Shown here one piece after another: positions 1 through 11,751 of a stretch of DNA of 64,000 nt. Below the pieces are notes generated by a model. It was not told where the DNA came from and made no database searches. It was given only the letters and a program-made list of their open reading frames with translations. Numbering within the stretch: the first letter of the stretch is position 1; the number at the start of each line of letters is the position of its first letter. Source of the stretch: Clytia hemisphaerica (lineage: Eukaryota > Cnidaria > Hydrozoa > Leptothecata > Clytiidae); NCBI GenBank assembly GCA_902728285.1, contig CACVBU010000939.1:1674001-1738000 (forward strand). Reading direction: 5' to 3'. The translations under genes were made by a program, and so were the position numbers.

Positions 1-512
1 ATGTCAATGTCAATTGAATTCTCTATTTCTTCAATTGACAATGATTGAAGCCATTAAGATATGATTGCAGCGCAGACAATGAAGAGACGGGCCTTCGGGA
101 AACTAGACTTTTTGAGTTTTTAGCTATATACACTCACTTTATGGTGTTCCTGTATGACTGCCTGTGTGCCTACTCTAACCACCGTTAAATGCCTTAACTT
201 GGAAAGCTAGAATTGGAACTATTACACCAAACCCCTAGAGCGTAAGTTATTTAGGCTATGGGGCCATCCATATAGGGGTTTAGCAAAAGCGTACATCTAT
301 TGTTTAAATGACATCATTTCTTGTTCTCTGCGTACAGGGGGAGAGGGGGTATCAAATTTTTTGAAAATCTTTGAGTACGTACTATATGGACTAAATGGAC
401 GGCCCCTATCACAACTGCATGAAAAAGTGGAACGTGCGCATGCAAAGTTAAACGAATGTAAACAAACTTTTTTCAGGCTTTTGAAATAGATTTACCACAC
501 AAACAGTGAAAA
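1..512. other. No gene seen
   Basis: No reading frame with coding character, RNA gene or clear inverted repeat is visible. The stretch is AT-rich and ends at the left arm of the inverted-repeat element that follows. Confidence 0.5.
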
Positions 513-2229
513 CACAGAGTTGTTAAAAGCAAACTAACTTTTTTAAATGATCAATTAGGTTCATAAGATTACAAAAACGAGTGGTGAGAAAAATTTTGAA
601 CATTTTGCTGGTCCCCATGTGACGTCATCACTTTTGCTGGGGCTTGAAAATGAAAGTGAAAATCAGAAGCTCATATATGGCTCAAATGAAAGATAATTAT
701 CTAAGGATACCAAAAAATATCATAACATATATGTGAAAATCAATATTTGAGAAGCTATAAAGGAAAATAACCCAAAAAATGACGTCATCGACGACGTCAT
801 CAATAATCAAAAAATCGTCAAAATCGAATTAAATAAAAATATTATTAGAGCTAACTTTAGTTTAACTTTAGTTAGCTTAGGTTAATTTTTAAGGAAGACA
901 AATTAACGCCCGCAAGCAATACACCCTTCCGCCATCATGCTACGCACTCTAGAAGCCATCATAGCTCAAATCCCAGTATCACTATTTATACGGGAGTGAA
1001 ACCACGCTTAGTCTTTCTTATTCTTGTGTTTTCAATATTTTCAGCTAGTCCCAGTCAGGTTTTTTCCCTAAAAGGGAAAGTAGTCCAAAGACTAGTCTTT
1101 TTGTCTTCTTTTGGGATGTATAACGCAATATGCTCTCCATTGGTGTGGGTCCCTTCGGAACCCCATACTCCTACCTAGTGGCTAGCTTATACAGTATCTA
1201 CAGGCACATACATGTTAGGAGTAAAGGTTGTCCTCCTTACAGTCCACGCTCTTAAGGTTAGGAGTAAAGGCTGTCCTCCTTACAGTCCACGCTCATATGG
1301 CTGTCCTCCTTACAGTCAACGCTCATTTGACTGTCCTCCTTACAGTCCACGCTCATAAGGTTCAGGAGTAAAGGCTGTCCTCCTTACAGCCCACGCTCAT
1401 AAGGTTAGGAGTAAAGGCTGTCCTCCTTACAGTCCACGCTCATATGGCTGTCCTCCTTACAGTCCTTCGACAGGCCGTCATCCTTACGGTCTTAGGCGCT
1501 TAAGTTAGACCTCATATTGCATGGTACATCCCCAACATCAGCTCCAAAGCGAACAATATTTCACATTTATTTTATTTCAAAAAATTTCGGCAAATTTCAA
1601 TCATTTCAAGTTTACTATATTTTACTAATTTCGACAAGTACACATTTCAGAACCTAATACACTTCTGTCATTTATTTGCCTCCCCAAAATCTTCACCTGT
1701 TTACACTGTTAACAACATTTCGACCCTCTGACGTAAAAATTAACTACAAAAAAATCTGAATTTCTCCTTATAAGCCCCTCCCCTGTCAGCAAATTTGTAA
1801 TTCATTGAATTTGCCTGCGAACGGTTAGCTTCGGGCAAGCCCAGGAATCTTTAAAAAGCTTGAGAGTCAAGTCAAACGCATTTCACAGAATAATTTCCTA
1901 TCAAGTGAAATTCAAGATTTTCCGTAGTAATATTTTTTGTTCCCAAGAAAGTCCTCTTTCAAATTAAACAAAAATTTTTCGATGTCGATGATTTTTTAAT
2001 TGCCGATGACGTCATGTTATGATATTTTTCGGAATCCTTAGATAAATATCTTTCATTTGAGCCATATATGAGCTTCTAATTTTCACTTTCATTTTCAAGC
2101 ACCAGCAAAAGTGATGACGTCACATGGGGACCAGCAAATTGGTCAAAATTTTTCTCACCACTCGTTTTTGTGATCTTATAGACCTAATTGATCATTTAAA
2201 AAAGTTAGTTTGCTTTTAACAAGTCTGTG
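513..2229. mobile_element. Non-autonomous DNA element with long inverted arms and an internal tandem array
   Basis: The left arm (513 to about 820) reappears in reverse complement at about 1980-2229. Both ends read CACAGA(G/C)TTGTTAAAAGC, and the arms share GTGAGAAAAATTTT, TGACGTCATCAC and CATATATGAGCTTCT (or its complement). No transposase frame lies between them. The middle (1213-1500) is a short tandem array. The target duplication is not clear, so the exact ends are uncertain. The arms carry several TGACGTCA palindromes, which match a CRE-type site by sequence only. Confidence 0.75.
1213..1500 (+). repeat. Tandem repeat of a CTGTCCTCCTTACAG unit
   Basis: The word CTGTCCTCCTTACAG, usually followed by TCCACGCTCAT, recurs about seven times (near 1228, 1270, 1303, 1333, 1375, 1417, 1447). 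Spacing alternates between about 30 and 42 bp, depending on whether an AGGTTAGGAGTAAAGG insert is present. The array sits in the centre of the inverted-repeat element 513-2229. Confidence 0.9.
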
Positions 2230-2258
2230 CACACGAAGAACACTGTAGCTCTCACATT

Positions 2259-2834
2259 CGAGATTCCAGTCCAATATATATGCGTGAAGCTATGAGTGCC
2301 CCCTATGAGTGGGGGTAATAACAGACAAAGATAAATTACAGTTTGAACAAAAATATCAAATGTACATTTGAAAACTTGAGCAAACTTCTTTAAAGATTCC
2401 AGAAAAAGAATTGAAATCATTGCTGAAATGAACTTTGAAAGACAAGAAACAAAATTTGACATACAAAACACAGCTCATCATCATAACCAGTCTGCCATTT
2501 TGTTTGTTTTGATTTGCACAAGTGATATTGTAATTATTGTAATTCGTGTTATGGTGTAATCACTTTTTCTATAATTTGCATTTATAACACTCGCTTCAGC
2601 TTTTCAATGCTAAATCGAAACTAATATGTAATAAAATGTAATACGCAATAGTGGTAATAGCATATAACGTAATATGAAAATATGTATAACATTTACCGCT
2701 GTATAATTTACCGCCATATTTTTGCGGAACACTTAATTGGCCGGAAAGCCGATTACGACGCAAACACAAAAACAAAAACAATTCGCAAAAAATCGAGATT
2801 CCAGTCCAATATATGGCGTGAAGCTATGAGTGCC
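2259..2834 (+). repeat. Pair of direct repeats of about 41 bp
   Basis: A segment beginning CGAGATTCCAGTCCAATAT and ending GTGAAGCTATGAGTGCC occurs at 2259-2300 and again at 2794-2834, in the same orientation. The first copy begins 30 bp after the right end of the 513-2229 element. No gene is recognised between the copies. Confidence 0.8.
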
Positions 2835-2954
2835 TCCTCAGTCGCTGCGCTACTTGCGGGGGCAAATACACGTTATATGCTTGTAAATCAATTGTGTCCA
2901 TCTTTTTTGGTAATAAATACCTGGTCAATAACAACAAAATCAAAAAAGAAAAAA

Positions 2955-3062
2955 AAATTAATTTCGAGGAATTTAATTTCGCGATTTAGCCATTTTGGTG
3001 TGTTTCGCGAATTACGCCCAAATTCGCGAAATTAAATTCCTCGAAAATTTCTTCCCTTAAGG
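2955..3062. repeat. Palindromic CGCGAAATTAAATTCC repeat, first copy
   Basis: A short element built of TTCGCGAAATTAAATTCC and its complement, ending TTTCTTCCCTTAAGGTA. Related copies occur at about 3690-3790, 3955-4090, 4961-5090 and 42640-42912. All share the CGCGAA/TTCGCG words and a CCCTTAAGG or AAGGGAAGAAA edge. This looks like a small foldback repeat family. Confidence 0.7.
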
Positions 3063-3169
3063 TAGGTGTCTCAGAGACAATTGATTTTTTTTTTCAAAAC
3101 ATGATGACGTCTTTATTACTTACATTACAGTACTAGCCAGCTCGAAACATTTTCAACACCACCAGAATA

Positions 3170-5725
3170 GAAATCCCGAGTTATTTTTCTCGAGTTAAAA
3201 AACTTGTTATGACGTCGTTCTCAATTTTGTAACTCGGTTTTTTCCGTGACTTAAAAATTTATAGTTATTTCTGGTATTTTAACTCGAGTATTTTTCCATC
3301 CTGTAGATTCTTCAATTATTTTTTGCGTTCCTTTAAATATATTTTTTTCCTTCGAATGTCCGAATTATTTCTTAATTTTTTTAATTCTAACTCTCTTTTT
3401 TCCTTCTTTTAAATTTTTAAGTTATTTTGCTTCCTGTAGTTTTTTGAGTTATTTTTTTCGTTCCTTTAAATTTAGAGTTATTTGGTGTTTTCTTATGTCT
3501 CATGTCCGGCCGGTCAAAAGCTAAAACGAAGTGAAGTTCGAACACCCGAAAAGAAAGTTTGGTTTTAAAATATCAATCTGGCCAATGTCAAAAACATTAC
3601 ATTCCCATTGATTTTTATCCACACCTGCATCATGTACTTCACTATTTTCCTAGATTTGATCCCTGATGTAAATTTTAAAGTAATACCTTATAAGGGCAGA
3701 AAATTTCGCGGTTTTCGCGGATTTTGCCTAAAACCGCGAAATTTTCAAAATCGGTGAACCGCGAAGTTTTTCAAAATCATTACGAAAATGCTTTTCTCAA
3801 TGTCCTCTTTCATTATGCATGTTCAATATTTCAAATATGTGTATAGTTTGTGAGTTTCCTTAAGACTCACAGTCAAATCTCAGCCTCAGGTTCTTTATAA
3901 AGGTCTTTCTTATAACAATAATACAACGTGTAGTCAAATAAAAAAATCAAAGATTTCAGTGATCCGCGAAATTAAATTCCCGCGAATTTTTCGAAAATCG
4001 ATGAACTGCGAAATTAAATTCCCACGAAAAAAAAGCAATTTGACCAATTGCAAAATTAAATTCCCGTGAAAATTTCTTCCCTTAAGGTACTCAGAATCAA
4101 CCACAGTAATCTAAATAGTCCAAAGATTCTATGAATGACGAAAAATATTATAATTCTAATTAAAAGAAAAATCAAAACTACGCAAAATTTTTAGCATTTC
4201 ATTCAGCTTACATGTTTTTTTATAAGCATTGCACTGTGTGTAAGCATATCTAGGCTCAGAAACGGGAAAAATTAAGCTTGTGGCAAGCATTACTTGAGCC
4301 TAAGAAAAATGTTTTTTCCTGATTTTGGCTATTTTTTTTGCTGGAATTTTAAGGCTATTTCCCTAAATCTTTTGCTTTGGATTTCTCGATTGCACTACGA
4401 AAAGATATGTAATTATTTGGAATTATCTTGATGACGCAAACTCTATTGATTGAATTGGTGATCTATTTTTCTATCTAATTGTTATTGATATTTTTAAAAT
4501 TAAATCGAAATAACGAAACGAGCGTAAAATAACTCGTAAAAGAAGGAAACAAAAGAGTTAAAACACCAAATAACTCGAAAAACTATAGGAAGCAAAATAA
4601 CTCGAAAATTTAAAAGAAGGAAAAAAACCGAGTTAAAATTAAGAAATAATTCGGACATTTAAAGGAAAAAAAATAACTCAAAAATTATTAAAAGAACGCA
4701 AAAATAACACGAGAATTTAGGGAGCAGTCATTAAGTATAGCATATACCTGGGCAGAAGGGATTTGTGTAGGGTATGAACTTTTTTCCCTCTTCTCTTTTG
4801 GGTAGGGTATCAAAAAAACTTGAAGGCTTTGGGAAGAGTACGAAAATATTTTGAGCCGAATTCAATTTTTTCAATTCTAAAACTCCATTATTCTTCCAAA
4901 CCCTGAAATCTGAGAAATTTTAAAGTGCCATAAAAAGGGCTCAAGTACTTTAAGGGAAGAAATTTTCGCAAGAAGAAATTTTCGCGGAATTTAATTTCGT
5001 GAATTTGGGCGTAATTCACGAAATTAAATTCCACGAAACACACCAAAATGGCTAATCCGCGCTGTCAAATTCCGCGAAACACGAATATTCTCACAATTAA
5101 AAAAATCACCCCTAAAATTGGTCTTTTTAGGGGGAGGGTTAGAGTCAAACTTTGAAGATATCTTTAATTTCATTTGATCGTTTTTTTAAGCTAGCTTCAA
5201 CATCCAAAGGACTAGTGCGTTCAGCTACAGCTTAACCGGCGTGCGACCCGGGTACCGGCTAGTTTTTCTTATTATTTTCCTCCAAAAGATTCCGATGATC
5301 AATAAGTTTGACTGATTGTTCCAATGCTTCATTAATGAAAACTCTCTCCTTAGCTCAAGCAGAGGAGGGGTAGGGTACGAAAATTCTCATCCAACTTTTG
5401 GTAGGGTATGAAATTTATTTGAGAACTTTTGGTAGGGTATGAAAATAAGAAGTCTGCCAAAAAAAATCCCTTCCACCCCGGTATATACTATACTTAATGA
5501 CTGCTCCCTTACAGGAAGGAAAATAACTCGAAAATTTAAAAGAACAAAAAAAAACGAGAAATAACTCGAAAATTTAAAGGAAGGAAAAGTATTCGAGTTA
5601 AGATACCAGAAATTACTCGAAATTTTAAAGTCACGGAAAAAAACTGAGTTACAAAATTGAGAATGACGTGATAGAAGGTACGTCAAAATATGACGTCATA
5701 ACTCGGCTTTTTAACTCGGGATTTC
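3170..5725. mobile_element. Long-inverted-repeat element with GAGTTATTT arms
   Basis: The left arm (3170-3500) and the right arm (4520-4719 plus 5512-5725) are reverse complements. Both tips read GAAATCCCGAGTTA, and TGACGT, CCGTGACTT and repeated ACTCGAG/GAGTTATTT words occur at matching distances. The arms are made of loosely repeated GAGTTATTTT-TTCCTTTAAATTT units. The right arm is split by a later insertion (4720-5508). The interior holds CGCGAA-type repeats and no coding frame. Confidence 0.75.
4720..5508. mobile_element. MITE-like element with a TTA target duplication, inserted in the arm of 3170-5725
   Basis: The terminal inverted repeats begin GGGAGCAGTCATTAAGTATA and continue for about 27 bp. 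They are flanked on both sides by TTA (4717-4719 and 5509-5511). A 3-bp TTA duplication is typical of PIF/Harbinger elements, so that superfamily is inferred. The interior repeats the phrase TTGGTAGGGTATGAAA, or diverged forms of it, near both ends. A CGCGAA-type repeat sits inside (4961-5090). There is no transposase. Confidence 0.8.
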
Positions 5726-6107
5726 CGCGCCTTACCACCATACCAGGGGTTTCGCGTGACTTTGGTGAGTTAAATCTTTCCGGGTACTTAGAAAACGAAA
5801 GTACTTTGTTAAGTTTTGTAGCATTTCAGGCGGGTTCAACATTAGTGTACTCCGATATTGGCCTGATTTAAGTTCTCTATATGTAACGATCTTAAAATAT
5901 ATCCTTAGGCTGAACCCTACTGCATTGCTCATCAAAAAAAAAGTGCTACAGTCAGATGATCAAAAAGCAGGAAGCCAAAGAAATTCTTTTATACAATTTG
6001 ATAATACATCTACAGCTATACTCCATAGTAAGTTTTAAGGTGGCTTTAGTTTGGTATTCTTTCATTCAAGAAAGTATGTATATTATGGATTTTTGACTTA
6101 ATATAAT

Positions 6108-6415
6108 GGGCCACTCCAGAATTTGTCTGTAACAGGGGGCGGACGACACAGCACAGGCTTTCCGAGGGCAAAAGTTTTCACCAAAATTTGAAATTTCCAA
6201 GGCGAGAGAAGTAAATGTATGAATTTCCAAGGCAATTGAATTAAAAAAGACAAAAAAGAGTGGAATTTCCGATGCATTTAGCAAAAGTACATGGATTTTT
6301 ATCGGAATTTCCGACCACCACTGGAAAAGAAAAATTATTTCCGAGGCTAGAGAAAATTAAAAAATGCATGTCGTCCGACAGGACAGGGGGTAACAAAAAC
6401 TTTCTGGAATGGCCC
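6108..6415. mobile_element. Short inverted-repeat element (MITE)
   Basis: The ends are GGGCCACTCCAGAA at left and the reverse complement of GGGCCATTCCAGAA at right. Pairing extends for about 45 bp and includes GTAACAGGGGG and CGGACGACA words. No target duplication could be fixed. The element at 14290-14595 has a related look. Confidence 0.65.
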
Positions 6416-6419
6416 AGTA

Positions 6420-9400
6420 TAAATGATATAAAAAATGTAGTAAAAAAACATAAAAAATAAAAAACAAGGGTCTCTTTTTGTTTTTGAGAAGCAAGCTAGG
6501 CAACGAGGTGGTTGTCTGTTCTCATGTGTAGATCTTTTTTTATTCTGAAATTTTTCTTTGAAGTTTGAATTAGGCGGTCATCAAAAAAATGCTCTGTTCG
6601 CGTCGCAACGGGTGTTAAACATGCAAGCGGGCGTACGGGCGGTCAAAAACATTCCCGGGTTTTTTTGTAATCACGCCAGTAACTCAGGGGCGGGTGGTAA
6701 CGCGAGCAAAACAATTTTTCGATAGTCGTCAGAGCAATTGAGAAAAAAGCTATACTTCAAAAGAACAAATTGCTTTTCCCAGACAGTTAGTCACACTAGG
6801 AAACTAGTGTATATGTATAAGAATTGCGAAGCGATTCAGGCAAGTCACTCGATTCGCAAGTTGCAAGCAAAATATTTATAGGGTCACTAGAATCGTAAAT
6901 ACAATCCCTAGATACAACTGCTCAGGTCCAGGAAGACTGTGCCCCTTTAGAGATTTACTCAAACACTTCAGGCGTACAACAAACTTACAACGTTTACTTC
7001 TACGAATTTGAGGAAAATTATACAAATTGTTTCACAAATCGTTGGAAAATCAGCAATTTCAAATGAATGTGACTTATATACCCTAAAAATATTTCTTTAA
7101 TCCATTATGCTCTTCTCTACTCCCTAAGAATATTCAATAAAAAGTTCAAAAATTGTTTTTGCTCGGGAAAGTTTGTCTGCCTTAAGCATTGAGTATTTTT
7201 AGTTATTAGTTTTTGTTTTGAACTTGTTTTACTTCCGGTTTCGAATTCCTTGCGTTCGAAATCGAACTTTCGAGTTTCGAATCTTTAATTTCGAACGTTC
7301 GAATTATAAAAAGAACATTCGAAATTTTTTTTTCCAAATTGCAATTTTTTGATACACCCCTTAACGAAAGAACTAACATAAACACCCCTGTGTCACATAC
7401 CCGCTGGAAAACTTGGCAAAAATTTCGTCTCCGGTAGAAAAATACCCCTTTAACCCTTTATCCCTTTAGTTTCCCTTGCAGAGAACCCAGAGGCAACAAA
7501 ATTAAACAAACTTAAAACATCACCCGGTTTATTGAGACAGGGATGTAAAAGAAGGAGGATTTCAAGACTAGAATTTAATGGAAATAAGTCGACTTATACA
7601 ATTTCGAAATTCAATAATCGTACGCAGTTAGGAATATCGTATAATTGCATCATAAATTCTGAAAAATTTAACAACGTTCTAAAATTATATTAAAACTATT
7701 AGCGCTGTAAAATCCTGAGATGAAAATTATGAAAAACCAGATAAAAAGTAAAGATCTGAGATTTTGAAAGAATTCTTCAACGATGCTACTAAGCAAATAT
7801 TTTACTATATATTTTACTGGCTGTGTATTTTTTCAAAGTTGGGAAATCTAAAGGCTCTTAATCTTAAGTATGTTGGAGACAAGTATGACAAGTCTGTCAC
7901 CCTTGAGTTGTTGACAAACAGGAGCAAACTCTTCACATAAAAAAGTTTAAAAAAATCTGTGACTTTTTTCTCGGCTGTATTAATTGTAGCACAGAAATTA
8001 AAAGCAGTTAAAGTGCATCATAAAAATAATGTCAAGTTTTGTCGATGTATTTTGACATTTTACAAGTCATTAACACGGTTAACATATACCATTACCAACA
8101 ATAAAATCCTTTAAAATACAATCCCATTTCAATGTTCTATTTCCCTGACCACCAATGCGTATTCATAAACAACAAACAACAACCACGGAGTCCATATCAT
8201 CGAGGGTCGGCCAAGCCAAAATTTAAAAACAACAACAGAGAAACAGTTCTTCTTCCACTCAATAAGGGGAGGAATAAATTCTTCCAGGTTAGCCATATCC
8301 AAAATATTTTATCTTTTTCCCATTTCAAAACATACTAAAATTCCAAATTCATGTTGTGCTCTCTACTACCAAGATCCATAATCATCTAAGGAATGGTTCT
8401 TCCACCATCATAATACAGTTTATTTTCCAGCTTTGAACCTCTTTTTGCAACGAAGCAACAACTCCGTTGAGGCTGCTGTCCTGTTGACGAAACAATAAAA
8501 ATTCCATCTTCTTTCTTTCTCCAGCTGCTTTCTTCGTTTCTTTTCATCAAGCACCGTTTCTTTTCAATTCAAAGCACCAACATCTCTTTTCAAAACAATG
8601 ATTTTATTTTTCAAAGACAGAGTCAACATTCGAATTCAGAGTCAACATTCGAATTTGGAAAAGTTCGAAAATCTTTTCCCGAGTCAATGCAACGACTTCT
8701 TGAAAAACGAGCGTTTGAACGCTTCCAGCCCGCGCTGATTTTTCAATCTCTTTTTTAAATTTCCTAATTTAAACACTAGGGAGATAATCGAAACAGAAAC
8801 TCAAGGCAAGATTATCTCCGCAACATTTTAGATCTGGTATACATCCTCTACACTAAAAACCAATTGTTCCAAATTTACGGAAGGGACGGATAGAAATGTA
8901 TGAGAAAGTGCAGCCTGATGGATCGACATGATGTTTTCGGTACCGTAGAAAACGCACATCAATTTTTCCTTGGCGCTCCCCTGGTATATAGAATTTAAAG
9001 GTACATGCACACGATAGCAAAACTGCTTCGCTCATGTATATTCGCTTCGCAATTAAGCTTTCAGGGAAAACAACATCAGTCATCTACAGGATACATTTCA
9101 ACAACAAGCAGTTAGTCACACTAGCGTCCCGCCAAAATGCGTATCAAAGATTTATGCTGCGAAAGCGCTATATTGTTTACTTGACTCTCAAGCAAAAAAA
9201 TGCGCCGCAAAACTTCTAAAGGGATTCGTGAAAAAATAACCCGGCACTTTTTAATGAAATTAACATTTTCAAAAACTTTGAGAAATTGCCTAAAATTTGA
9301 GCCATAGATGAAAAAGTTTGAGCCAAGCCAACCTTGAAAACTAATTTGAAGATCAACTTCCCAAGGAAAAGATCTACGGGGGAGGCGGAACCCACCTAGA

Positions 9401-9540
9401 TCCGCGCACCGCCGGATAGGCTATCTCCCGGAAATTTTGCCGGATCTCAAACAATGACCCATTTACATGTGCGGAATTGTTTTTACTTTAGCGTATAAAC
9501 AAGGCCTTAAAAATCGAAGCGCTGTCTCGGGAATTTAATG
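6420..9540. other. No gene seen; scattered short palindromes
   Basis: No supported coding region. Clusters of TTCGAA words occur at about 7240-7330 and 8630-8690. A short hairpin built from GGAGATAATC and GATTATCTCC lies at about 8780-8818. A diverged fragment of the GACACAGGGGTGT-ended element family is visible at about 7377-7555. Confidence 0.4.
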
Positions 9541-9544
9541 ACTA

Positions 9545-9829
9545 ATTTTGGTTGGTTGATTTTGGCTGCTGCACGTTTTATTTTGTTTCCAACTTTCAAG
9601 TTTTAAATTAATATTGTCTTGCGAACTTGATTCAGGTAACTCTCATCCTTGTTGTTGAAATGTATCCTGTAGATGACTGATGTTGTTTTTTCTGAAAGCT
9701 TAATTTCCTAGTGTGACTAACTGACAAGGATGAGAGTTACCTGAATCAAGTTCACAAGACAATATTAATTAAAACTTGAAAGTTGGAAACAAAATAAAAC
9801 GTGCAGCAGCCAAAATCAACCAACCAAAA
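9545..9829. mobile_element. Large near-perfect hairpin (MITE-like)
   Basis: The left arm 9545-9651 pairs with the right arm 9725-9829 over roughly 105 bp with few mismatches. The tips read TTTTGGTTGGTTGATTTTGG. The loop of about 73 bp (9652-9724) matches 9051-9125 in reverse complement, but with the two halves swapped in order. Confidence 0.85.
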
Positions 9830-10223
9830 TTTGTTATTCAATTCTCCTTCAAAAAGTAGAAACATGTGAAGAAAGGCTAAGACCAAAGCAACCACACGAC
9901 ATTCACCTTATTCCCGGTCACCAATTAATGCTTCGACGAGAAAAATGACTGGTCACGTGACGAAAGTCCGCAATTTTTCCCTCCGCCTCAGTTGACTCCT
10001 TGCTCCACCTATCCAGCCATGCCTAATTTTTAAAATATGCATGATACAGTTATTATGCATCATGACTGTATCATTGTTTTTATGCTGGAGTACATAATTA
10101 TTCAACATGGCTACCTCTTTAAAAAAAGGTCTATAGTCCCAAGTTGGAGCAGTTGACGGTAGGCATGTGACATACCAAATTGTCAGAAATTTCATGTACA
10201 TTCCAAAACACATCACAACTATG

Positions 10224-10488
10224 ATTTTGACCCCTAGCATACCGTAAGTTGGTCGAATCTCAACATCCATCCTTCTTCTAATTTCAACACCCTTCTTTAG
10301 AGATATAGAATAATTAGAATAATATGAAAGTTGGAAACGGTGATTGAAAAAGAATTTTTCCTCTCCTACCACTAAGCAAAGAAAAATAGTTTCAACCTTT
10401 CTATTATTTTCAGCTCTAGAAAAGGGTGTCGAATTTAGACGAGGGATGTCGACATTAGACCAAGTTACGGTATGCTAGGGGTCGAAAT
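10224..10488. mobile_element. Hairpin MITE with GACCCCTAGCATACCG ends
   Basis: The left tip GACCCCTAGCATACCGTAAG (10229) is mirrored by CTTACGG/TTACGGTATGCTAGGGGTC near 10463-10483. Pairing continues inward through CAACATCCATCC / GGGATGTCGAC and CACCCTTCTTTAGAG / CTCTAGAAAAGGGTG. There is no coding content. Confidence 0.75.
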
Positions 10489-10625
10489 CAAGCTAGAAAA
10501 AGCAATGGCTATTTTTTGACATTTTTTTCACGAAAAATAATGTAAAATCATAAAATTTTATCATAAAGAACACGTATAATTTGAGCTTGAAAATATATTT
10601 ACATACAATACATTTTAAATATCAC

Positions 10626-11751
10626 TAAATGTACGGTTAGTGTAAAATGTGACAGGTCACAGGTTACAGGTCACAGGTCACAGGTCAACAAAGTGCAGAC
10701 CAGAAAAAAGATAATAAGATCATAACATATACATAACATAACATTAATACATAACGCATTAAATTACAAAAAAGTAATACATGTTATTTAGATATTATAA
10801 AATGACAATTGAATAGAATAACAACATAGTGACACTTACTTACAAAAATAATGACAAAATCATAAAATATGATGCCTAACAAGACAAAAGCACGAAAAAT
10901 ATTTATTATACAAAATGTGATGTGGATGGTGTGAATGGATAAAAAATGACACCAAACAGAAGCTTGCAAGGTCCCAAAGAGAGTGGTTTTAGAAGGATGG
11001 AACTAATTAATTATTCAGTTATTATTTTAATGTCTTAATGACAATTTTTGACAAAAATATTAAAAGAATCATAAAATCTGATGCAAGAAAAGACAAAAAC
11101 ACGAAAAATATTTATAATACAGAATGTGATGTTGATAGTGTGAATGGATATAAAACGGTACCAATCAGAAGCTTGTGAGGTCCCTAAGAGAGTGGTTTTA
11201 GAAGGATGAAACTTTAATTAATCATTCAATTGTTATTTTAATGACTTAATGACAATTTTTGACAAAAATATTGACAGAATCACAAAATATCATGTCTTAC
11301 AAGAGAAAAATACCAAAAATATTTAGCATACCGAATGTGATGATAACAATATGGCTGGATATAAAATTACACCAATCAGGAGTTCGTGAGTTCTCTGAGA
11401 AGGTAGTTTTAGAGTGATGTGTTTTATTATATGTAACCATCATATAACATCACAAACATTACAATATGTAATATACCTGTTATACGTATAATATGGTTTC
11501 AAATATTTTCTGGTCTGCATTATACACGGCGCAAACTGCGAAAGATCGACAAAAGCACATGGTTAAATTTTGATGTTTGAAATGGTTTTATATGGATGAA
11601 ATTGCTTGAGAATTATGTTTTTGATAATTCTTTGTGTTTTCCAAACATTTTCCTCTGCAATGACATTGATTAGAGTCAACCTGTCATCACTGACCTGTGA
11701 CCTGTGACCTGTTACCTGTGACCTGCGTTTTACACAAACCGCTAAATGTAC
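10626..11751. mobile_element. Element with (ACAGGTC)n-containing inverted ends and three internal tandem units
   Basis: The left end reads TAAATGTACGGTTAGTGTAAA and then repeated CACAGGT words. The right end is the mirror: GACCTGTGACCTGTTACCTG, then TTTTACACAAACCGCTAAA. GTGCAGACCAG (10693) and CTGGTCTGCAT (11511) are a second matched pair further in. Between them are three direct copies of a unit of about 210 bp. No transposase frame was found. Confidence 0.7.
10845..11425 (+). repeat. Three tandem units of about 210 bp
   Basis: AATCATAAAATATGATG, or a close variant, recurs near 10857, 11066 and 11276. Each is followed by ACGAAAAATATTTATTATAC-like, GAAGCTTG(C/T)(A/G)AGGTCC-like and AGTGGTTTTAGAAGGATG-like stretches in the same order. 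The third copy is the most diverged and ends early. Confidence 0.85.

Noticed and set aside
9953..10372. 139-codon minus frame
   Set aside because: Half of it lies inside the hairpin element 10224-10488. It has no domain or splice partner.
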